Notes under the pieces: generated by a model | What the model saw: only the letters and a program-made list of their open reading frames with translations | The model's database searches: none | What the model was told of the DNA's origin: nothing | Source of the DNA: Basidiobolus meristosporus CBS 931.73 | Lineage: Eukaryota; Basidiobolomycota; Basidiobolomycetes; Basidiobolales; Basidiobolaceae | DNA: 64,000 bases | Direction of reading: 5' to 3' | Assembly (NCBI GenBank): GCA_002104905.1 | Contig: MCFE01000066.1 | Span: 124,001 to 188,000, forward strand | Position numbers and translations under genes: made by a program | Shown here: piece by piece, positions 48,615 through 61,660 of the stretch | Layout: each line of letters starts with the position of its first letter | Numbering within the stretch: position 1 is the stretch's first letter

Positions 48615-51205
48615 TCAGTGATATTGATTCATCTCTGTATTGGAAGCCACCATGTTTTTGGTAGAGATGTCTAATAATGCTTCGATGGATGGCTGCAGAT
48701 GGCCCTTGTTGGCGTGAAGGATGGATTCACATGTTTCTGGATCAATGCTGGTGAACATATCCTTTAGAATGGCCAATGCTTTGCTATAATCCACCGAAGA
48801 GCCTGGTGTTCTTTCGGACGTAGGAGATTTGCGAAGGGGCGTGGTTGGATAAGTTGGGCCAACAGTGGAGGATCTCTTTCGTGCACTTAGGGGTGAGGAT
48901 AGGTTGTTGAGGTCCCGAGCTTCACGAAGGCTAGAGATACTCGGCTTATCGCCACTTCTGGGCAAGCTATAGGACGTCGGGCGTGTTGACATTGGTTGAG
49001 ATCGGCTGGGGGTTTTGATAGTAACTGCATCTTCACTTTCAATATCGGAGAGGAAACGAGATATTATACTAGCAGGACGAGTACTCTGGCGTAGTGAGTG
49101 CGACTTGCTAGACGGCTCGAGCGAGTGACGAGGATTCTTCTGGTTCGGTGTGGAAACTGCATTCATGGAAGTATCACAGCTCAATGATCTGCTTAGTGGT
49201 TCTGGTAAAGATTGCCTGGGGGATATTTCTTCCACCGTTTGGTCGATATATCTGTAGCAATAGAGGATCGTGAGTGACGCATTGCGTAGCTAAGATGGGC
49301 TCGAGCACAATACCGGTTGAACTCATCCTCAGAGATAGAGAGCGACTTGCAATCCATACTTTCAATAAAGGAGATTGCTCCCATCTGATATGCTGTTAAC
49401 GCTAAGCTAGACGCCACTTCAAATGCGGAGAGAACATACCAGGTTAGTCAAGTAGTAGCCTGCTTCAGATTGGAGTTTATCTGGATTCCTGAAGCGCGAA
49501 ATGTATCTACAAATGTATGAGCGAGGGGATCAGGTAAGTAGTCAAGTGCGATGGTACATACTGTACATTGGAGATGAGTTTTGATGGATTGGCTCTAATG
49601 ACTACCAGAATCAGAACCGGAAGGAACCTATCGGCGCTGGTGTCAGTATTCAAATGCTTCAACAATCGTAAATCAGAGTTAAAGATGCTGGTATTGGGTT
49701 TAGCAAGGTAGCAGCATGTAATAAAAAGGATATCAAAAATGATGATGCAACAGTTCAGAATACATATTAGCTTATCGCGCGGAGCTTTGTAGTGGTTCAT
49801 TTTCAATAGCTCTAGGTTCATCGTGCTGTTAGTATTGGCGAGAGCAGGGTGGGCAGGGAAATGCCTACCAGCTTGAGCAAATTGCAAGAATGAGTCGTTA
49901 TGGCTATTGGCGGGAATATCGAGGTGTTCTTCGCGAACCCATCTGTACAGTTGAATTCTTTGACTCAACACCTCATCTTTCTCCGCATCATCAGTAGTGA
50001 CTGGGCAAAAAGCACTAGATTTGTTGAGGATCAATGGCGTCGGAAGAAGAGTAGACATTCTCTTACTATTTATAAAGCCGGTTCATGACGAGCTTTTCCA
50101 TTCCTTCGGTAGCATTTTCGAATTCTTTCTCTGTTGCGTTGTGCCAGAGCTCACATCCTTGCATCTTCAGCGATATACTCTGTGTAGCTGATCGGTTAGT
50201 TTGTGCGTCGGCTGTTTTTCAGGCCTGACATGCTTACATCAAGAAACTCGTGAATAGTTCTGATTTGCTCGTTGACGGATAGAGGTTTGCGACCAAAATC
50301 TCTTAGAAAACTAGGCCAATATTTCAGTTTCTGTAGGTGTTACACTCTCACAACTATGCATCTTACCTTTTCAAATAACGAGCCACAGGAGCAGCGTTTT
50401 TATGGCGCATCTGCTCCAGGAAACGATTGTACTCGAACCGTTCTGGATCCTGATGTGGAGATGGTTCTGGAGTAATATTTCTGCCACCGTCGGAACCATC
50501 ACTTTGTACTGGGCTAGAGAATCCTGAATATGGCCCGGGATTCTCCTTCGAGTCCGGCGAGAGATTATTCTTACTCAATGCTTTACTCTTATCTTGAGAA
50601 GCAAGTGGCGACTCCGCTTTTTTCCCGATTAATTTTACTGGTACTGAAGGGACCTCTTGATAAGCGAGTGTTAGCACCTAAAATTGTATGTGTTGTCATT
50701 GAATGTAGGCCAATTACCGGATGACGGGGTCGGGGATGTCGAGTACTTGGAAGTGGTATCAGCATTAGTACTCTCAGCGTGAGTATGAAAAGAACTCTCC
50801 CAAAATTGGCTCGTAGGGTGAGTAGGTAGTTCGGTAGTTGGGGAGTCTGTGGGGGTATGTGGCGTCTCTACCTCATTTGTTTCACTACAAATACGATGAC
50901 AACGAAGGGGTAAAATTAGCCCAGTATTTCTTGAAAGCTACTCATGCCCTGAGGATGCATGAGATTGATTCAAAAAGATGTATAAAAACCTACACTTCTG
51001 ATGGCCGGTATACAGAATCGATGTATTTTTGCGAGAGGGGGCTAGGAGGACAGTCTGCCCAAGGATTCTCCTCTGGTGAATCGGAAGATTCACTTCGACC
51101 TGGTATGGTGATGTTCAATTTTTCTTGCATTATCTCCGACAAACTCTTATCTTGTCCAATGGGTGCCGTAATTGTGGAAGAAATTAGAGGCTCTATAGGA
51201 TCCAT
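48615..51205 (-). CDS. VPS9: VPS9-domain Rab5 guanine nucleotide exchange factor with CUE domain
   Basis: Activates Rab5/Vps21 on endosomes and binds ubiquitin, so it links cargo ubiquitination to endosome fusion (yeast Vps9, animal Rabex-5). About nine exons run from ATG 51205 (MDPIEPLISSTITAPIG). The helical bundle is RFEYNRFLEQMRHKNAAPVA, then SFLRDFGRKPLSVNEQIRTI and FENATEGMEKLVMNRLY (50430-50080). The VPS9 core is HYKAPRDKLICILNCC, then FLPVLILVVIRANPSKLISN and YISRFRNPDKLQSEAGYYLT (49790-49440), and it ends with FIESMDCKSLSISEDEFN. A Ser-rich linker leads to a C-terminal CUE domain (ALAILKDMFTSIDPETCESI, about 48785-48660). Middle exon borders are approximate. Confidence 0.88.
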
Positions 51206-52512
51206 GTTACACTATGGTTATCTTTGAAGCCCCAGAACTCTCGAATTTAGGAAATAACTACCACAGTTAAAGTGATGACTTGGATTGATTTTGTGGAGTG
51301 GGTATTGAATGTTGCCAGATTGTCCAGTTTAGTTCAAACTCAAGTGGTATTTGCTGAGGCTACTGTGCAGGGACGTAGTGATGAAAATCCCAGACTAAAA
51401 AATGCTGAAGGGATTTCAATTTGAAACAAGTTACAAACACACTGGAGTAAAGGATAAATAAGAGGAGTGGGGTAAAAACGCTCTTTTAGATGAAATGTTG
51501 AATGCTCTCGATAATACGATGCAAGCTTCCGTTTGGCCACCGAAATTAATGTTTCGGTCGACGGCGGGAGTTCGGCTTCCAAGCATCGGCTTCATGTGTA
51601 CCATACTGCCACAAACATTTCAATATTCGGAAATCATTTGAAAAATCAACATTGATTGATGCACAGCTATTGGACAAATGCCCTCTTTGTTTATCGAATG
51701 CTGGGACTAGCAACAGCGGATGGATTGTCAACCAGTGACATACTACAGCAAGAGCGCTATCCGTGATTACCCCAATAGCAAGGGATGTCGAAGCCTCCTT
51801 TCACTAATCTGAAGAGAGGATACATCCTTACTAATCCATTGGAGTGCCATCTCACGAAAGGTGTAGTGACCAGAATTTACCGCAAGCTATATGCCAATTA
51901 CCACTGGCCTGTAATATTCCACCCCATAGCGAACGTGACTGTGTCTCAACTGCACGTGATCGATTGTTGCAGAGAAGGCATTTTATTCACATTCATCATG
52001 CTCACAATTGCTTAAAAGCGAATTCATGGGTGGCTGAGCCAGTTGACCACTTCCTCTGGCAGTGCTAATAATCAAAGATCAACAAAGCTGTGCATCAATG
52101 TCGTGACTAAGGTGATATACTAATAAATGAATATGATTCTTGTTGTCTCCTTACAACGCAACTCCTACCAATCAACCTTTACCGCAATCAAGGGCTGTGC
52201 TGGTCATTTGTTTCTAAATATGGAGATTACCGCTTACCTATTGATCAAGCAAGGGGACCACAGTAAATCGGATTGTTAAATCCCTTGTTGTTTTACATTC
52301 AGATCCCCTTATTTTACCTGGCGGGGTCCTTTATATCTCCCAGCTCCCTCCCATTCTCGTAGAACCCTTGGTATCTCCAGTTACCCAATAACACTAGCAA
52401 CGAAAGAATATCTATAACTACGCCGCCTTCATATTCTCACTCCCTTAAAACTAACTCTAAACACACTTAGTTGCCGTACACTTCTCCCTAAACTCTGCAC
52501 ATACTTTCAAAG
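51206..52512. other. 1.3-kb interval between the divergent VPS9 and ATG8 genes
   Basis: Several short frames (51340-51582 and 51546-51731 on the minus strand, 51785-52068 on the plus strand) have no recognisable domain. The first two overlap and could be exons of an unknown gene, but I cannot support that. The 200 bases before 52513 are pyrimidine-rich and probably form the ATG8 promoter and 5' UTR. Confidence 0.45.
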
Positions 52513-53056
<544 letters not shown>

Positions 53057-53570
53057 AGGGGTCAATCCTTTCTGAATGTTTGTCTTATGTATATATGTGG
53101 GTATAATGGCTTTGCTTGGCTGGTTTACTACAGTCATCAATATCCAATGTCTACATACTACATGTCGATCCATTGAAAACCTGTGCTATTCATAGTGCTG
53201 CTATTTCCATTCTTTCTCAACTGGTTTTCACATTTAGTTTGGTGTGTACCTTTACGCATTCAGTTTCTTTGCGGATTGTTGTCTGCTATGAATGTGTGAA
53301 TAGTGTACGCAGAAGTCTTGTAGTTACTGAGCAATTCACCCATTTCACGTATACGACAATCTAGTCAATAAACGCTTTATGCTGAGTCTATGGAGAATTT
53401 CGGGTGTTCCATTGCACTTACTAATGTGGATCCATTGCTGGAAAATGCGAAAGGTTGGTCAAAGATCAGCCATATTTGACTCATTTTGGGTTTGTGTGCA
53501 ACATGATGGATGATTCAATTTATTAAAGAATTCTTGTCAAGATAGAGATGAGCTCGTTATATCAGCTGAT
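53057..53570. other. Convergent intergenic between ATG8 and the GCK-III kinase gene
   Basis: The 514 bases between two stop codons hold AT-rich 3' flanks. The frame 53116-53364 has no domain. Confidence 0.5.
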
Positions 53571-56201
53571 TTAGGTGGAGTTGCCCCATCTTAGCCCAAG
53601 CCCATTCATCAAAAAACCCACGAAGGAGCTTTTTGGAGTAGCAGGCTCGGTGCTGGTCGGAGTATTTCCCTTCGTTGCCGACACTGGGTTTAGTAAGTCA
53701 GCCTTGGGTGACACAATCGGCTCATCTCCTTTGATTATCACGGAGGACATGGATGCGTTGGTCACGGTGGTGGTGGTAGTACGTTTAGTATCATTTCCAG
53801 TGGAATTGTGAGCCTGGAACGATGGAAGATTCTGACGTTGACTACGTTGACTTCCATATTTCCAAGTTCCGGTTTTGTTTATATTCGAATAAAGTTCAGG
53901 ATTTCTAAGGATGTTTGTCAGAAGGATGTAACAGGAGGTTTCCGTATTTGGAAAAACATTTGATAACCCTAAATACCTTTTTAAATTTTCCCATAGTTCG
54001 GTGATCATCTCTTCAACCACATCAGGCCTTGTCTGCTTCAACTGCTCGAATCCCATGGCTATCATGTTGAGCGGATTTGTTGCGTCAGGATTCTGCTTCT
54101 TCACCTGTGTCATCCCGCTTAATAAGTTGTACAGGTTGATAAACATGCAAATTGCCCTAACCTTTACTACCGTGGGAAGGACTACGTAGTTGGTGAGATT
54201 CCGGCCAGTCTCCTCCAGCTCAGCAATTCGCCTACTACGATCACCAGTCTCGCCTCCTGGTAGTTGGAAATTCGCTGGCTTCACAGTTTCGGACCTAAAT
54301 GGATTTCAATTAAGAAGTCTACGGATCAAGCCAGGCATCAGCAATCATCACATACCAGTCGATGGCGCTAGTGGTGTCAAAGAATCGTTCTACCTCAGAC
54401 AGCGAAATAGTAGCTTCGGATATGACTGAGGTCTACATTGAAGTACGAGGAAGTTTAGTCCAACTTGAGCTTTGCGACAGCATGATACATAATCATACTC
54501 TCGTGCCAGGCCCCAGCTCTTTAACGGTCTTATGGGTCATCCGGATTGTATCAAAGTCCCAAGACATATAATAATTCTCTTCGGTCTCCAGGGTTCTAGC
54601 GTACACGCGCCATATTAGCTCATTTGCGACTTGAGACTGCTCCGCAATACTTACGGTGTGCGCCAGCTTTCTGCGAATGAGTCGTCTTCATTTTCCATAA
54701 TTTTCCATTGCTCATATTGCTCAATTAACTCCTGAAGACAAGAGACACCTTTTCGAGAATTATTAATAAATGGGTGCTTGAGGAGCTCTTTCGCTGAAGG
54801 TCTCTGTATCCAAGAAGACCCACGTTAATGTCAGTCATGGAAAAAAGGTGATTGACCGAACAATACTTCGCTAGGGTTTTTGGTGAGACATAAAGACACG
54901 AAATCCTTAAACTCCGAGGAGAAATTGCCCTCCAAAACTGGTGGCTTGTTTTTCGGGATCATAAAGAGCACCCGCATTGGATGATGATCTGCAAACGGCG
55001 GCTGCCCTTGAGCCATCTCTATTGCAGTAATACCCAATGACCAGATATCAGCCTAATAGGAGATGAGATATTAAGTGGGCGGCATGTCAGTGCTATGGAA
55101 CATCGCTTCCTACTTGCCTTTGAATCATAGCCAGTTTGCTGAATGACCTCTGGTGCCATCCAGAACTATTGTAGAGTCAGTAAGTAATCACGCACTAATA
55201 GGATTTCTCGATTTCGTATGTGTACCGGAGTCCCTACAAAGGTTCGACGCTGACTCTTCTGATGCGCTAATTGCGCTGCTACTCCGAAATCAGCTGTAGT
55301 CCAACAGCTTAGAGAATCGCATTCATATCATGCCACGAAGAATGTATCACTAACCCAATTTCACATTTCCGGATTCCGAGAGTAAGATATTAGCACCTAC
55401 AAACAAGGTAAGTAACTCATTTTGCACAACAATAGTTATCAAAGGTCATACATTTGATATCCCGATGGATTTTCCCCTCCGAATGCAAATAATCCAAACC
55501 CATCAGCAATTCACGTACTGTGACAGCAATCAATGGTTCCGGAAACGAGCCTGGTTTGAGCTGAATTACAATTTAGCAATCGTACATTTTTCCCCTCAGG
55601 AAGGCTATCAAGTCTATCCATCGAAGCTCATCATGGGGGGGGGATAGACAAATAAAAGCAGCGTTTACCAAATCTAGGCACGAGCCGCCTGACATATACT
55701 CCATTACTAAAATTGGATCGTTAGTGTCGATGCAAGTAATGTTGCTATACCCATATGAGTATACCAAATATAGGCTCATTTACCAATCCAAAGTTTAAAT
55801 CCTTTGATGTAAGAGTGGTAATACCGCGTAATGTAGTCTGAATTACATTGCGATAGTAGCGCAATTTCTTGTTGAATGTCGGTTATATCGTCTTCAGCAG
55901 TCTCTAGGTCAATCTTTTTTATTGCCACTAGCTGTTTGGAGTCATTGTGTATTCTAGGAGTTAAAGGGACGAGGGAAGTGAAGAATTTTAGCGGCAATCT
56001 CAGTGTGTAATAGAAGGAGCCTGGTTTTACCCTTTATATACGGTGCCAAAGGAGCCGCTACCCAACTTTTCTAATACTGTATATATCTTATCGGGATCAG
56101 TCTCAACAGCCTAGTAGACGAAGTAAATATTGAGGTGGTAGCAATGTATAGGCTATACTATCAATGAATAGTTCAGTTTTGGACTTTACCAAAGTCAGCA
56201 T
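53571..56201 (-). CDS. GCK-III (MST3/MST4/STK25-like) Ste20-family kinase
   Basis: Ser/Thr kinase of the germinal-centre group III; in fungi these act in the septation or morphogenesis (Sid1/Kic1/Nak1) pathways and bind the STRIPAK complex. About ten exons run from ATG 56201 (MLTL, then [19 protein letters not shown] after the first intron). Seen in order: the Gly loop [19 protein letters not shown] with the catalytic Lys, [34 protein letters not shown], then [57 protein letters not shown] and [20 protein letters not shown], all typical of GCK-III. A fungal-type C-terminal extension follows ([20 protein letters not shown]; 54600-53571), with a helical VVLPTVVKV block and a Thr-rich tail. Exon borders after 54650 are approximate. 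Confidence 0.88.
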
Positions 56202-56903
56202 GAGTATTTTGCTCTTGTGAAGTTCAAAGGGGAAGGGGCAGGTTAACAGCAATTAATCAAAAATGAAGTAGAAGATTTATACAAGAGTAGTTATGAAAAC
56301 AGGATTAAGGACAGAAAGCCAGGCAATGCTGAAGGAGTCGGCGTTTTATCTCTATTCGAAATAGTCGGTAAAATCACCAATAGCCCATGGCTTCACATTT
56401 AAGACATTAATGCTATGTTCTAGTGAATACCCTTGGGTATCCGCGACTTCCTTAAATGTTATTTACTTGGTTGAACCAAGTTTAATGGTTAATGTGGATA
56501 TTTGGAAGTTGGTGTTCGTTCCTAATTAATGATATCCAATCACAATTGCACTGTGTCCATCCTTTTCAATATATGCTTCAGGAGCATAAATGCCAAGGTA
56601 GATTATTAATATGAATGGCGGCGCTTGTTCAGTTGTCCAATTGATTGGCGCAACCTACAAGTTCATGATGACACTGTAGGAAGCCATTGGCAACAAAATG
56701 TGCTTGAACAGCTGTGTTGGATACAACCTGAGCATAAGGAATGGACCATGGAATTTTCATAATGGGTACTTTGTACCTTTCATAATCTAATCCTCAACAA
56801 TCCAACAATTACATACCCTTTCTAATAGAGCACACACCATATCTGCCTTGAATGCAGTGCCTCTGGGCTGGATGTATCAATCAGTTCTCAAATAAGTTAC
56901 TCC
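56202..56903. other. Upstream region of the GCK-III kinase gene, adjoining the transposon cluster
   Basis: Seven hundred AT-rich bases with no supported gene. The promoter of the kinase gene must lie here, and transposon sequence begins by 56904. Confidence 0.5.
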
Positions 56904-57040
56904 TGTTGTGAGAGTTTTGGGGATATTGGATGTGATTGGGAGAACAAGTTATTTATGTGGGTTTTGCTTGTTGATTTATTGAGTTCAAATGATGTATATA
57001 CTTCTAGCAGTGCTTTGTTAGAGCTTCTTATTGCAAAACT
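56904..57040 (-). repeat. Copia LTR fragment related to the LTR at 8591
   Basis: The plus strand begins TGTTGTGAGAGTTTTGGGGA and aligns with the end of the LTR at 8591-8720 (TGTTGTAAGAGTCTTGGAGA), including the following gtgattgggagaacaag. It is the same family, diverged, and in the same minus-strand orientation. The far end fades and no second LTR or internal region is next to it. Confidence 0.65.
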
Positions 57041-57064
57041 CTAGAGAGCATTGAAAGTGATATG

Positions 57065-57125
57065 CTTAGGAGAGGGTGAGTCACCATTGCAGTGAAATCT
57101 TTATTTTACCTGGTAGTTACAAAAA
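57065..57125 (-). repeat. LINE 3' tail, copy A
   Basis: On the minus strand this reads AAATAAAGATTTCAC..., a short loop, GGTGACTCACCCTCTCCTAA, which matches the 3' terminus shared by the other LINE copies, but no coding sequence remains beside it. It is a short, heavily 5'-truncated or eroded LINE end. Confidence 0.6.
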
Positions 57126-57230
57126 TCACTAAAGCTAAGAAAATAAGAATCCAGCAAAGAGTTGTTGAATCCCTTAAGTAATATAACGGAAACTTTGCTT
57201 GTGGGGATACAATGCACTGAATTAAGTATA

Positions 57231-58262
57231 GTTAGGGGGGAGACCGTCACCAACAGGTGAAATCTTTATTTCAGTTGAAACAAAGAAGCCAGCGCTACTG
57301 TTGTAGCTTTGATACCAGAGTGTGTAGCTGAGGGGAATTTGTAGGTAAGTTTACAAGAAGTGATGATAGTTCTCCAGTGCTCAAGACACTAATCAGGGGG
57401 AAGGGGGGTAGCAAGAGGGGCAAGAATGATTTGCAAACAACATTAATGAGGGGAATATGATAAGGATGGATATTCATCATAAAGGGAGTGTGCTGCTTCA
57501 GATATTGCTGCCAAAGGTCTGTCAAGTACTTCAGGTAGGCCAGCTTGGGTTTTTCTAACTGCAGAATATAGTGAGCAAACTTCTTGACTTCAGGGTCTCC
57601 AAGTATAGTTCTCCAGCAGGAGCCAGGTGTAGTGTGGTGTGTTCTCTTCCAGGTCTTGATCAGTGGGTTGTTGCAGTGGTGAAGTCTGAGATATAATCTG
57701 GTTCTAAGGTAGAGTAGTCTGATCCTGTAGGGCATAAACCCAAAAGCACCAAGAATAGCATGTCTGTAGAGGCATTCAGGCAGATGAGGCACCAGGGATG
57801 TAATGCACCAGACTGCAAAATTGTCAAGCTTAGTGCAGTCTCTAGAAGTAAGAGAGAGAAGTGGTAAGCCAAATTCCAGGACAGGGAAGACAAACTGCTT
57901 GAGTAGAAGGAGGCAGCTGGGAGCTGAAGTTGTAGGAGGAGTAACAGCCAGTAGCTTGTGGAGTGCCTGTCTTGCCAGGATAATTCTCTTCTTCAGGTGT
58001 GCTCCAGAGTCTAGTCCAGTAGGAAGGAAAGGAAAGCCAAGATATGTAGCAGAAACCTGAGCAGGTAGAGTGGAGTTCTCCAAGTTGATGGGAGAGCCCA
58101 AAGGTACAGTCTTTGCAATGGAAAGCTGGAGATTATTCTTCTGCAGATACTGGTGGATGGTCTGGGAGTCTTGTTGCACATTGGAGGAGGATATTCTGAT
58201 TGTTGTATCCAAGAGAAAGTGTAATAAAACTCTTGAATGGTTTAACTGAACCAAAGGGACAA
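57231..58262 (-). mobile_element. 5'-truncated LINE copy
   Basis: Minus-strand LINE fragment that keeps the last third of ORF2 and the whole 3' tail. The 3' end reads AAATAAAGATTTCACCTGTTGGTGACGG... and ends CCCCCCTAA at 57231. ORF2 stops (TAG at 57295) only about 65 bases before the end, so the 3' UTR is very short. No target duplication was identified. Confidence 0.75.
57295..58254 (-). pseudogene. LINE ORF2 C-terminal part (truncated)
   Basis: About 319 residues that align collinearly with the end of the longer ORF2 at 59208-60100. The frame enters within the reverse transcriptase, where the active-site YADD is replaced by LLDT (HFLLDTTIRIS against LYADDIKIA). It continues through the thumb region (LQLSIAKTVPLGSPI, SATYLGFPFLPTG) and a C-terminal domain (FPVLEFGLPLLSLTSRDCTK, GAFGFMPYRIRLLYLRTRLY) to VSKLQQ at the stop. 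Apart from the missing N-terminal part it has no internal stops, so this copy is younger than, or better preserved than, the 58543 copy. It cannot make an active enzyme. Confidence 0.8.
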
Positions 58263-58450
58263 TTAAGTGCAGTATCTTAGAATTGTCAGAGAGTGGCGGA
58301 AATATTAGCAGAAAGATTCTGATCTAATATTGGTCTTGGATATAGCTGGGTTGGCTATAAAGGCAATGATATTTGTTTGCTAGGCAGGCTAGGCTTGGTG
58401 TTCTTTGGAGTGCTAGATATACTAGGCTTGGATAGAAACTAGAACGGAAT

Positions 58451-58542
58451 TGTTGGATTCTTGGTTTTGCTGAGACAGAATCTTAATTTCGTTGAGACAC
58501 ACACTAAACCAAAAGGTTCAGTACACTTTATTTATACTTTTC
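58451..58542 (-). repeat. LTR-like end fragment
   Basis: The plus strand starts TGTTGGATTCTTGG (so ...CAAGAATCCAACA on the minus strand) and holds, in minus orientation, AAAAGTATAAATAAAG, a TATA and poly(A)-like core. This resembles the end of a copia-type LTR that is cut by the LINE tail starting at 58543. It is not the same family as the LTR at 8591. Between 58263 and 58450 nothing further was recognised. Confidence 0.3.
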
Positions 58543-58825
58543 TTAGGGTTAGGGGAGGGAAAGTCACCAAGTTGGTGAAATCTTTATTTGAGTTAAGAAC
58601 TAATCTAGGTACAAATAAAGAAGCCAATTAAGAGGTCTAGAGCCTCTCTAATAAGTAATCTAATTTATGTTTTGTTTCATCTCTAATGTTTGTTTCAATA
58701 AAGTAAAGCTCATCAGGGGTAAATATAAGATTCAGGGGTTTTGGGGGAAGTACAAATTGTAGATGTTTCTGATCAATATAATCCAAGACTGGAACCCAGC
58801 CTGGGATTAGGTGTAGTAGGAAAGG

Positions 58826-59346
58826 TGTCATGATCACATGACAACCATGAACACCCATGCCAAGTTTCAGCTTCCCAGCTCAATTTCTAAGGGATTCCTT
58901 CCGGAACCTTCTACCACCTTCCAGAAAGTTCCTGACCATTCCAAACCATTGTTACACAATGGAACATTCCATGGAAGCTTTCCATTGTATTTTTTATAGT
59001 CCAGTACCATATATGGAAATACCAGGTCACATGACTTAGTCACATGATCAGGTGGCCCAATCCATTTCCCCATCCTGTCTCAGTACCATGTCATCTATGT
59101 CATTATCCCCAGCACCATTGCTGTGCCTCACCCCACAACCCCATTAGTATTAGCTAACATCTCTCGGCATCAATATAGCCAAAAAGTATATATAGTCCTA
59201 TCCCCCCTTAAGTATTCCTCAGTCTGATAAAGACAGGTCTTGAATAAACAGCCTTGCCTTGAATCCTGTCTTGCCTTGATGGTCCACACCTAAGTCCTTT
59301 CCTGCCGTGCCTAGCTTTTCCTCCTGCCTTGTGTCTATTCATAACA
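58826..59346 (+). mobile_element. Solo LTR with target-site duplication
   Basis: A 521-base segment with ends TGTCATGATC...TATTCATAACA (TGT...ACA), flanked by perfect 5-base direct repeats AAAGG (58821-58825 and 59347-59351). It contains tatatatag near 59191 and AATAAA near 59243, so its transcription direction is plus. It splits LINE ORF2: joining the flanks and keeping one AAAGG gives an uninterrupted frame reading VHTPFLLHLIPGWVP, which aligns with KQHTPFMMNIHPYHIP in the other LINE copy. It is what remains after recombination between two LTRs of a full element, probably gypsy-type. Confidence 0.92.
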
Positions 59347-61660
59347 AAAGGTGTGTGGACTTGTAAGTAGCTCTGCCACATAGATCTTAGATGGTCCTGA
59401 GCCAGTAGTCTTGGTTTCTCAGCTTTTTGAAGTTTTGAAGCAAGCTCTGTTACTACAGCAGAGCCAACCAGGGTGTGCCAGCAAGAAGATTTCAGGGAGG
59501 AGTTAGATTGAAGCCATTGTTTGATGGAGGGGTTATGTGATTTCTGAAGTTTGACTAGGAAGGAAGCATGGAGATAGACCATTTGGATTTGGTATGGGTA
59601 GAAGCCAAAGGCTCCATTAGTTGCATTGATATAGGGAGATACTGGAAGATAAGGTACCAAGGATCTGATACACTGATGGAGAAATTTATCCAGGCGGTGA
59701 AGTTCTCTGGAGGTTAGGGGTATAATGTGGAGACCAAACTCAAGTACCGGCAGTACATACTACTTCAGAAGTATAGGGATCTTTTGAATTGGAGTGTCTG
59801 GAGTGACTACTACCAGAAGCTTTTGAGAGCCTGCTGGGCAAGACGGATCCTATTATTTAGGTGGAGCTTTGAGTCAATCCCATGTTGACAAAATGGCAGA
59901 CCTAGATATATTGCAGTTTGTTGTGGCAGAATGCTAGTGTTCTGTATAGTTGTAGTGCATCCAATTGGGACTGTCTTGGAAATTGAGAGTGAGAGGTTGT
60001 TGGCAGCCAAGTACTTCTCAATGATGGCAGTGTCTGCTATGGGATTAGGAGTAGCAATCTTGATATCATCCGCATAGAGAGTTAGTAGTGGATAGGGAGA
60101 GTCTGGTGAGGAGCCTTTTGGAAATAAAGGAAAATCATGTAAGAATATCACAAATAGTAAGGGACCTAGTACAGATCCTTGAACTACTCCATTTGGAACC
60201 TCATAAGTCTCTGATGTACAACTTGGATGCAAAATTTTGGCTGAGTTCTCACAAAATAGAGAACGTACAAGAAGGGTCATTGGTAGTGTAGTAACTGCTA
60301 ATAGCTTTCTCCAAAGCAGAGCTCTGTCCACAGAGTCAAAGGCTTTAGTAATGTCAAACAGAATGGTTGGCAATGAGAATTGAAGTGAATGATCATGGCT
60401 TAGCACTACAGCCATATCCAAGGAGAGTTTGGGCAAGAAGCCAAACTGAGAAGGATGGAATGGATATAGTTGAGATTGCAAGGATCTTGCTATTATAAGC
60501 TCAAAGATTTTCCGGCAGGTTGGCAGGAGTGAAACTGGCCGGTAAGAACCTGGGAGTGAGTGTTTCCCCTTCCCTTTGTATAAGGGTATTACATTTGCCT
60601 GTGACCAGGCCTTTGGGGTAGTCAATTGTTGGGCACAGATAGAGTAGAATGGGAGAAGTAAGTGACTCATTTTGGAGTAGCACACCCGGAGTAGATTGTA
60701 GGTAATCAAGTCATGTCCAGGTGCAGTATTTGCAGGAAGCTTCTTTAAAATTTTCTCCAGAAGCTTTGCTGAAACCAAAATTGGAGATGTTGGACTGCTA
60801 GATATGTTACCAGTATGGTAGAAAGGAGGAGTGGGATGCACGGTTGAATCAAAGAATATAGGGGCCAGTTTGTCTGGTGATGGTATACTCCTTGCTTGGG
60901 GTCTCATGGCTTTATATACTCTTGATATGGACCTTGTGGTGGCATTCATATTTACTAAGGGCAAGGTATCCATGATATGAGCCCATAATCTAGTATGCTC
61001 AGTGATCTGTAGTGACTTGGAGTAGGAGATTGCGCTTTCCAGGAGGTTCTGTGTTTTTGGGTTAGGGAAACATAGGTAGCTGGAATTTAAGGCAGAAATG
61101 ATGGATTTCCATTTAAGTTGGTTTGCAGATGGCTTTTGGTAGGACTTGGTGGGCAGGGCCAGACAGCCAGTGATTATGATGAAATGCTGGTAAAATAGCC
61201 ATAATGCATTTATATCATCACAAATCCATGCAGGTAAGCTGGGAAATGCATATTCTGTAAGCAAGGATAGGTAGTTGGCAAAGTCCTGTGTCTGTGATAC
61301 TGAAGCTTTGGCTGGCAGGATTGTAAATGGCTGAAGAAGGGTGCCAATTGGTAGGGTTTTTCTGGCAGAAATGATAATATGTATTGGCTTGTGATCAGAT
61401 TTCTCTAGTGAACCACAGCTGATATCCTCTGGAATGCTTGTAACCTGGTGGATGTATTGTAAGGCAGCTGGAGTAGTTGTTACCCAGTCAACACAACATT
61501 GAGCTTGCTGAGTGTTTACAGTGACCAGATGGTTTTGTCGGAGGAACTTTGTAAAGTGCTCCTCTTGGGTTCTAAGTCTGGATGAAATAGTGGTGATATT
61601 TTCAGGGTGGGGAATATTTATATCTCCCACTACCATACAAGGGATTGATGAGCTGTTAAT

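Noticed and set aside
51340-51731. Two overlapping minus-strand frames that might be exons of a small gene
   Set aside because: No domain, no splice pair that joins them convincingly, and low-complexity neighbours; could be 5' flank of either neighbour.
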